A stretch of 5,486 bases of DNA from an uncultured Pirellula sp. Lineage in GTDB: Bacteria > Planctomycetota > Planctomycetia > Pirellulales > Pirellulaceae. Below, in pieces: positions 1 to 3,822 of the stretch (positions are counted from its first letter, which is position 1; each line of letters begins with the position of its first letter). Under the pieces are notes generated by a model, which had not been told where the DNA came from, did not search any database, and saw nothing but the letters and a program-made list of their open reading frames with translations. The position numbers and the translations under genes are program-made. Location: positions 1-5,486 of the forward strand of contig CAILTZ010000523.1 in assembly GCA_903837255.1 (NCBI GenBank), in the 5' to 3' direction.

Positions 1-8
1 ATCAGGGC

Positions 9-13
9 GGAGG
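9..13 (+). promoter_or_regulatory. Shine-Dalgarno site of the first antitoxin
   Basis: A perfect GGAGG lies 8 nt upstream of the ATG at 22. It decides the original start of the first antitoxin, because the frame carrying most of that protein has no ATG or GTG near its N-terminus while this ATG has an ideal ribosome binding site. Confidence 0.6.
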
Positions 14-21
14 CGGAATAT

Positions 22-254
22 ATGACACTAGAGCAGAGCAAGTACTCAACGAAATCTCGTCGCTTACACCGAGCGAGCAACTGAAGATAGCACAAGTGAT
101 TTGGGATAAGCTACCCAACGATCTTGGTACAGATCTTTCGGCAGCACAACAAGCAGAAATTGATCGGCGCTGGGCTGAATATAAGAAAGATCCATCTGCT
201 GCCTTTACGGAGGAAGAATTCAAAGAGCGCATGCGGATTGCACGTGGGAAATGA
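22..254 (+). pseudogene. frameshifted antitoxin of the PF09720/TIGR02574 addiction-module family
   Basis: From 36 on, the frame ending at TGA 252-254 encodes a typical small addiction-module antitoxin: LTPSEQLKIAQVIWDKLP, then an acidic/basic helical tail ending in EEEFKERMRIARGK. The family partners ParE/RelE toxins and is thought to neutralise them. The ATG at 22, preceded by a good ribosome binding site, is in another frame and reads MTLEQ before running to a stop about 20 codons later. GAGCA occurs twice in tandem at 31-35 and 36-40. Removing one copy joins MTLEQ to VLNEISSLTPSEQ and gives one 75-residue protein of normal length, similar to the intact antitoxin at 1534-1755. I conclude the gene was inactivated by a 5-bp duplication. 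The stop overlaps the toxin ATG (ATGA at 251-254), as in a coupled operon. Family assignment is confident; the break is seen directly, though a sequencing error cannot be excluded. Confidence 0.8.
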
Positions 255-553
255 TTGCCAGGCTGACCGCAGATACGCAAAGAGATCTTTTGTGAGGCAT
301 CGTTTGGTTTGAGAAGATATCAACTGGGCTTGGCGACCAATTCGAATTGGAATTCTATTGTGCACTGGACCGGATTAAGAGCGACCCGTACCTATTTGCT
401 CCTAACCATACAGGGTACAGGCCTTGTCGTTTGAAGCGATTCACTGCGGTAGTGTATTTCGGGATTGATGAGGAATTGATTATTGTTGTGGGACTCTTTA
501 CCAGTGGTGAAGATGAAGCGAACTCGACTGATCGGTTGTTGGATTCGAGGTGA
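251..553 (+). pseudogene. ParE/RelE-family toxin interrupted by an in-frame TGA
   Basis: The ATG at 251 overlaps the antitoxin stop. The frame reads MIARLTADTQRDLL, then TGA at 293-295 (codon 15), then GIVWFEKISTGLGDQFELEF and on to a natural stop at 551-553. Ignoring the internal stop gives 100 residues, a normal length for ParE/RelE-superfamily toxins. The pattern also fits: a helical hairpin (WFEKISTGLGDQFELEF) followed by a beta-sheet part with CRLKRFTAVVYFGIDEELIIVVGLF. It resembles the intact toxin at 1742-2050 (WYDRHKVGLG..F and PFVVFYDAREFEIFVLGV). Such toxins act in the cytoplasm as mRNA interferases or gyrase poisons; which applies here is not visible. Restart at TTG 347 would lose the N-terminal helices, so the fragment is probably inactive. 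Together with the frameshifted antitoxin this makes a dead TA operon. Confidence 0.75.
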
Positions 554-585
554 GGTACCGACAGGAAGTGGATCCACCGCGGTGA

Positions 586-1059
586 GGCAAAAAACAGCAA
601 CCCGTCTCCGCATTGGGCCATCGTGCCACCTTTCGAACTCCTCAAAAACATTGGGGACACACCCCTGCAGGTGGGACGGTCGCAGGTGCGGCAGTTTACG
701 GTCGAACGTACCCAGACGGCCCAGCGGATGTGGCAAACGCCGGTGGGTTGAGTAAATATGGCGTGATGGGCCTAGGTGGGAACGCAAATGAATGGCTTGA
801 GAGTTCGAAGGACCTTGCAAATAGTAGCGGTGGTTCTGATCGGGGGATTCCCGGCGGCACCTGGTTTAACGCGCAAGCCAGTTTCCTGTCGTCGACTTCT
901 CGCACCGATGGCACCGCTAACCTCGAGAACGGAGGCATAGGTTTTCGCGTCGCAAGTCTGTCATCAGACGCCGCTGCAGTGCCTGAGCCAAGCATGATGG
1001 TGATAGGGACGCTATTTGGTTTAGGTGGGCTCATGGCCAAGAGGCGGATGAAGAAGTAA
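586..1059 (+). pseudogene. C-terminal remnant of an FGE-fold (SUMF1-like) PEP-CTERM protein
   Basis: The frame is open from just after TGA 583-585 to TAA 1057-1059. The first ~25 codons (to about 665) do not look like the family and have no ribosome binding site. From about 672 it matches the C-terminal part of formylglycine-generating-enzyme-like domains: GVMGLGGNANEW at 760-795 (the usual GN.WEW signature), RGIPGGTWF at 841-867 (the RGGSW position) and GGIGFRVAS at 931-957. There is no cysteine anywhere, so the catalytic pair of true FGE is absent; such planctomycete proteins are probably structural or binding folds. The end is a PEP-CTERM sorting signal: VPEPS at 979-993, a short hydrophobic stretch (MMVIGTLFGLGGLMA), then KRRMKK. 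That signal implies export and processing by an exosortase-type system. Signal peptide and N-terminal half are missing, so I call it 5'-truncated. Start at TTG 613 is formally possible but unsupported. Confidence 0.7.
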
Positions 1060-1079
1060 TTCTTTTTGCTTTGGCAAAT

Positions 1080-1102
1080 ATTCGTTCGATCCGCTAACGA
1101 AT
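1080..1102. repeat. 7-bp inverted repeat after the PEP-CTERM gene
   Basis: ATTCGTT (1080-1086) and AACGAAT (1096-1102) are perfect inverted repeats around a 9-nt loop, 20 nt after the stop at 1059. There is no T-tract behind it, so it is a poor intrinsic terminator. It directly abuts the structured repeat starting at 1103 and shares the word ATCCGCT with it (1089-1095 and 1110-1116), so it may belong to the same repeat element. Confidence 0.4.
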
Positions 1103-1132
1103 CGTAGCCATCCGCTGCCAAGCGGTTGGGGC
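1103..1132 (+). repeat. structured hairpin repeat, copy 1
   Basis: The copy begins CGTAGCCA. It folds as CCATCCGCT, loop GCCA, AGCGGTTGG, a nine-position stem with one T-T mismatch. A second copy lies in inverted orientation at 1145-1174 with 22 of 30 positions identical by hand alignment. The loop GCCA and the leading CGTAGCCA are unchanged, while the two stem positions next to the loop differ in a compensating way (C-G/T-A here, T-A/C-G in copy 2). This suggests the fold is maintained. It is probably a dispersed intergenic repeat of the lineage; function unknown. Confidence 0.55.
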
Positions 1133-1144
1133 GGCGCGAGTAAA

Positions 1145-1174
1145 GCCTCCACCGTCTGGCGACAGGTGGCTACG
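1145..1174 (-). repeat. structured hairpin repeat, copy 2 (inverted)
   Basis: Read on the minus strand this starts CGTAGCCACC and ends GGTGGAGGC. It folds as CCACC, bulged T, GTC, loop GCCA, GAC, GGTGG. It is the inverted partner of the copy at 1103-1132 and lies 7 nt downstream of the decayed recombinase reading frame. The pair could itself form a large imperfect cruciform. Confidence 0.55.
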
Positions 1175-1180
1175 GGCGGG

Positions 1181-1451
1181 CTAAAACCAAACAGCCTTGC
1201 GCGAGATTCTTCCTCTGACGCCCCCGATGATCTTCCCGTCGACCGCATCGTGAATGAATTGCCGAGCGAACTGGATCCTTTTGTGGATCGTCGTCGTGGC
1301 CTGCGGTGATCTGATTGATCCTGATCCCCTCGGGCATGAACTCTTTAAGGTTCGCAACCACCTGCTTCCAAACAGCAACCGTGGCCGGTTTGAGGCTTTT
1401 CCCCTGACGCTCGATGTAACCATCGAAAAACGCTTCGTTTTGGCTAACCAT
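1181..1451 (-). pseudogene. N-terminal remnant of a tyrosine recombinase/phage-type integrase
   Basis: On the minus strand, ATG 1451-1449 starts MVSQNEAFFDGYIERQGKS, then LKPATVAVWKQVVANLKEF and GIRINQIT. This is the SAM-like, core-binding N-terminal domain of tyrosine recombinases, which binds the att site arm and precedes the catalytic domain. Near 1300 the recognisable sequence moves to another frame: TTTIHKRIQFARQFIHDAVDGKIIG, the familiar T..KR..FARQF...AVD helix, ending at TAG 1183-1181. The stretch of about 20-30 residues normally between these two blocks seems missing, so I infer an internal deletion that also shifts the frame. No catalytic domain (R, H-x-x-R, Y) follows. It cannot be functional. 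It marks a past mobile element or integron-like event here, next to TA genes that often travel with such elements. Confidence 0.65.
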
Positions 1452-1518
1452 GCCGCATCGTCCTGAGCGATAGCAGATTAGAATTCGGTAGCCTGGTGAA
1501 AGTCTCGGTGGTATATTG

Positions 1519-1526
1519 CGGGGGGA
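1519..1526 (+). promoter_or_regulatory. ribosome binding site of the second antitoxin
   Basis: A purine run GCGGGGGGAGAA sits 5-14 nt before ATG 1534 and fixes the start there. A TTG at 1516 in the same frame lies upstream of and inside this purine run and would have no ribosome binding site of its own. TATATT at 1512-1517 could be a -10 box, but I find no matching -35. Confidence 0.45.
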
Positions 1527-1533
1527 GAACAAT

Positions 1534-1755
1534 ATGGATCTATACACAGAATCGATACGACACCTCTCTCTCGGGGAGCGCCTGGAGCTTATTAGAACGA
1601 TTTGGGATGAAATTGTCTCAAACGATGAGCAAATCCCTGTGCCGAATTCCGCGATTGAGGAAGCAAAGCGTCGGCGAGACGAAATGCTGGTGGATCCAGC
1701 AGTTGGATTGACTCACGACGAAGTTTGGAAAAAAATCAAAGATGCCAGACAGTGA
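1534..1755 (+). CDS. addiction-module antitoxin (PF09720/TIGR02574 family)
   Basis: An intact 73-residue protein starting MDLYTESIRHLSLGERLELI, with ATG 1534 chosen for its G-rich ribosome binding site. The N-terminal half carries the family signature LSLGERLELIRTIWDEI, equivalent to LTPSEQLKIAQVIWDKL in the broken antitoxin at 22-254. The C-terminal half is charged and helical (IEEAKRRRDEML, then THDEVWKKIKDARQ), a length and pattern typical of these unstable antitoxins. The known role is to bind and neutralise the ParE/RelE-type toxin encoded immediately downstream, usually with repression of the shared promoter. The toxin reading frame begins 14 nt before this stop, which indicates translational coupling. 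No operator palindrome is evident upstream. Family and operon context make the call firm; the specific target is inferred. Confidence 0.88.
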   Translation: MDLYTESIRHLSLGERLELIRTIWDEIVSNDEQIPVPNSAIEEAKRRRDEMLVDPAVGLTHDEVWKKIKDARQ

Positions 1756-2050
1756 GTACCAGGTTCGATACCATCCACTTTTTCATACGGATGTAGTGTC
1801 TGCCGCGAGCTGGTACGACCGACATAAGGTTGGGCTGGGATTTGATTTCCTTGAATGTGTCGAAGCGGCGACCCTAAAATTAGCAAAAGATCCCCATCGG
1901 CGTTCTTCTGTTGATTACGGTTTGCGGTACTGGCCAATTTCCCGATTTCCATTCGTCGTCTTCTACGACGCTCGAGAGTTTGAGATTTTTGTTCTTGGTG
2001 TGATCCACACCGCTCAAGAACATGAGGCATGGTTGCGACGAACCAGATAA
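1742..2050 (+). CDS. ParE/RelE-superfamily toxin
   Basis: A 102-residue basic protein overlapping the antitoxin gene by 14 nt. Its layout matches the ParE/RelE fold. A first strand (YQVRYHPLF, residues 6-14) is followed by two helices (DVVSAASWYDRHKVGLGFDFLECVEAATLKLAKDP, residues 17-51, here cited as a range). A beta-hairpin core follows, with GLRYWPISRFPFVVFYDAR (60-78) and FEIFVLGVIHTAQEHEAW (80-97). R62, R68 and H89 are candidate active or binding residues, but I cannot tell mRNA cleavage from gyrase poisoning. It is expected to be cytoplasmic and held inactive by the product of 1534-1755. The reading frame is undamaged, unlike its relative at 251-553. It could stabilise the surrounding region, since its loss would free the toxin. 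No intrinsic terminator is seen behind it. Confidence 0.87.
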   Translation: MPDSEYQVRYHPLFHTDVVSAASWYDRHKVGLGFDFLECVEAATLKLAKDPHRRSSVDYGLRYWPISRFPFVVFYDAREFEIFVLGVIHTAQEHEAWLRRTR

Positions 2051-2403
2051 AAAAGTTCGGTTCCTGTCCTGTCCGCAGGATTGCTCTACTTTCCACTCTC
2101 TACTCTCTTGGCTGCCTTTGGGATTTTCGCGTTTTTGGCGAAGTTCCTTTGGCCGTCTGTAGCGCTCATGCAACTCGGTGCGGCTCGGTCTGGTACCGAT
2201 CCACGCCCGTGGAGGCGGTAGGATTCGAACAAACCGTGTGATCTCCTGAAGCCACGTTAAGGTGCCTGTCACTCCATCCATTGATTGATCCGCTCGCCAG
2301 TACCTTATATCATTGCACTGAGGGCCAAAGCTATCTTGCGTGATAGACTGCGTTGGTGCGGTCTGCAGGTTTGAGGTCAATCCGTCTAATTACTAGTTCG
2401 ACA
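2051..2403. other. non-coding interval with hairpins
   Basis: No gene is supported here. Visible structures are TCCTG/CAGGA around TCCG (2067-2080), TTCGC/GCGAA around a 7-nt loop (2126-2142), the palindrome TCCACGCCCGTGGA (2200-2213), a tRNA/tmRNA-end-like sequence (2211-2235) and the near-palindrome GGTGCCTGTCAC (2261-2272). The arrangement looks like one or more intergenic repeat elements. TTGATT (2281-2286) and TATAT (2306-2310) are a weak promoter candidate for the HEAT-repeat gene, with poor spacing. Confidence 0.4.
2211..2235 (-). other. tmRNA/tRNA 3'-end-like fragment, possible attachment-site remnant
   Basis: On the minus strand this reads GGTTTGTTCGAATCC followed by TACCGCCTCC and then A-C-G. 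TTCGAAT is a good T-loop, and GCCTCCAC resembles the GCCTCCACCA end of many tmRNAs. The T-stem pairs at only three of five positions and no upstream tRNA body is present, so it is not a functional RNA gene. Integrated elements that target tRNA or tmRNA genes leave exactly this kind of 3' fragment, and a decayed integrase lies 0.8 kb away. It is suggestive only; a chance match is possible. Confidence 0.3.
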
Positions 2404-3288
2404 ATGAAAAGAATAATTCCAGTTGTCGCCGTTCTCGCTCTCGTCGTTGCGGGAGGTTTTGCGTCCCAGGTCTGGGGACAAATCTTCGGTGCTGGTTCTA
2501 GTCCCGAGGAAACTGCGAAGATCATCGTTCATGACGAAAAGTTCGGCATACGTGGACGAAAGAAGGCAATCCAGTATGGAGACCAGATAATTCCCTTTAT
2601 TGCAGAAGAGTCCAAGGACTTCCAAGAACTCAATGGGCGCAACTCGTTCTGGATTGCTGAGATTCTGGGGTCGATTGACTCAGAACTATCTCGCAAAACC
2701 CTGAAGGAACTTTAACATCGCAAGGATGCTCTTTCGGTTTTGGTCGGTTCGATTGGCTTGTGCATGCACGGTGCATACCCCGAGCAAATCAACGAAGACT
2801 CAAATCTGGTGAGGATTGTGAGGAAGGCTGAATCTCAGACTGAGACGGATTTGGCGATCATTGCTCTCGGTTATTATGGTTCAGTCGAAGCGCTCCCAGC
2901 GCTTCACGGTCTACTTACAAAGAGACCCAATGATTCTTTTCATCTCGTATACGCGTGCGAGGCGTTGGCTCGTATACGCAGCCCGAAGTCCATTCCCGTT
3001 CTTCGCTCGTGCCTCCAAGATCCCAAATTTTATGCGATGTCCGAGGCCTATCGGGTCGCGACGTCCCTTGGCGACAAGGAATCAACAGCACTTGCAATCG
3101 GACGAGTGTCGAAGGACCTTGAAGGGAAGAACTCGAGTTTCCTTATCATTGAACTGGAGAAAGTCACAGGGAAGAAGCACGGTTACAACAAGGAGAAGTG
3201 GGAAGCTTGGTGGAGGAGTGATGGGGCAGACTGGCAGATCCCTAAGAAGTTTCTCGTTGCATGGGATGAGCAACATAAACAATACTAA
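2404..3288 (+). pseudogene. exported HEAT-repeat protein gene split by one in-frame TAA
   Basis: ATG 2404 begins MKRIIPVVAVLALVVAGGF, a clear signal peptide with likely cleavage near VWG-Q (residues 24-26), so the product would be exported. The frame runs to TAA at 2713-2715 (codon 104) and then continues in the same frame to TAA 3286-3288, 294 residues in all. Both halves look like one protein. Before the stop come helical repeat sequences (GRKKAIQYGDQIIPFIAEE). After it come HEAT-type helical pairs at about residues 151-173, 181-205 and 212-235 (AIIALGYYGSVEALPALHGLL; YACEALARIRSPKSIPVL). The tail TGKKHGY..KW.AWW (255-270) recurs in planctomycete HEAT proteins. Such repeats bind other proteins; no enzymatic role is indicated. 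Restart at ATG 2764 would give a 174-residue product without signal peptide. No strong ribosome binding site precedes 2404. I infer a nonsense mutation. Confidence 0.7.
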
Positions 3289-3395
3289 TGTCGAAGTCTG
3301 AAAGTGGTGATCAAATGACGCAATCGTTCTTGATCATCCGCACGAAAAAATGTTGGGGACTGTCCACGGTTTTCAAGCGGGTTGGATTGCTCACC

Positions 3396-3435
3396 ATCAG
3401 CGGTTTAAATCCGGGACCGCTGATAGACGCTGATA
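3396..3435. repeat. inverted repeat plus 10-bp tandem step
   Basis: ATCAGCGGT (3396-3404) and ACCGCTGAT (3416-3424) form a perfect 9-bp stem around 11 nt. CGCTGATA is then repeated with a 10-bp period (3418-3425 and 3428-3435), so the left arm can pair with either right arm. A T6 run follows at 3441-3446. It may serve as a weak terminator for the HEAT-repeat transcript, using the distal arm, or be a dispersed intergenic repeat. Confidence 0.5.
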
Positions 3436-3675
3436 ATCTGTTTTTTCATTCATTTACTAAACTAAACCTAACCAACGTTTACGCCACTTGCGCTGAGCCA
3501 AAACAGTTTTCCCAGGTTTTTCGCATTTTTGGCCAATTGCTTTGTCTTTCCTGACTATCTGTGCATGTCCATGCCTCCAGGTGCTGCCCCTGAAGAAATC
3601 ATCGTCTTGTGCGCTGCTTTGGCCCCCCAAAAAGCGTTTCAGTGAGTCACGCGAGTGAGTGGTCCGATCCAACAG

Positions 3676-3704
3676 TTGACCTGCCCGAAAGCATCAGGTA
3701 AAAA
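3676..3704 (+). promoter_or_regulatory. sigma70-like promoter candidate for the large secreted-protein gene
   Basis: TTGACC (five of six to consensus) and TAAAAA (four of six to TATAAT) are separated by 17 nt, about 120 nt before the likely start at 3823. It is the best promoter-like pair in this interval, but planctomycete promoters are poorly defined and the match could be chance. Confidence 0.3.
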
Positions 3705-3822
3705 TACGCTCCATGTGCTTCCTGCTTAAGTGAATAGATGCATGGGGACAGCCTGCAGGGCTTTGGCAGATCCGCGTTGGAATGGGCTCGTCATTAAAAG
3801 GGTGAGTAAAACCGTGGACTCC

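Larger units (their letters stand above)
3289..3822. other. non-coding interval with inverted and tandem repeats
   Basis: No supported gene. It holds TTGGGGACTGTCC at 3353-3365, a 9-bp inverted repeat with a tandem duplicate at 3396-3435, a T6 run at 3441-3446, a promoter candidate at 3676-3704 and TGGGGACAGCCTGCAGG at 3743-3759. The short reading frames on both strands lack ribosome binding sites and family features. Confidence 0.5.

Noticed and set aside
31..41. Programmed ribosomal frameshift in the first antitoxin
   Set aside because: There is no slippery heptamer, and the needed shift is explained exactly by a 5-bp tandem duplication; the intact relative at 1534 has no such arrangement.
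293..295. TGA read as selenocysteine or tryptophan (recoding)
   Set aside because: TGA ends the antitoxin genes at 252-254 and 1753-1755 in the same window, no SECIS-like hairpin is evident, and ParE/RelE toxins are not selenoproteins.
392..820. 142-codon minus-strand reading frame
   Set aside because: It lies antisense to the broken toxin and the PEP-CTERM remnant, shows no family features or ribosome binding site, and its residues follow from the codons on the other strand.
1713..2096. 127-codon minus-strand reading frame
   Set aside because: It is antisense to the intact toxin gene, with low-complexity arginine runs; it is a shadow frame.
3288..3554. 88-codon plus-strand frame overlapping the HEAT stop (TAATG)
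   Set aside because: The ATG placement invites a coupled small gene, but the frame runs through the inverted/tandem repeat, has no ribosome binding site or conserved features, and has unlikely composition.
3457..3672. 71-codon minus-strand frame in the intergenic interval
   Set aside because: No ribosome binding site and no recognisable family; it may be part of a repeat region but is not supportable as a gene.
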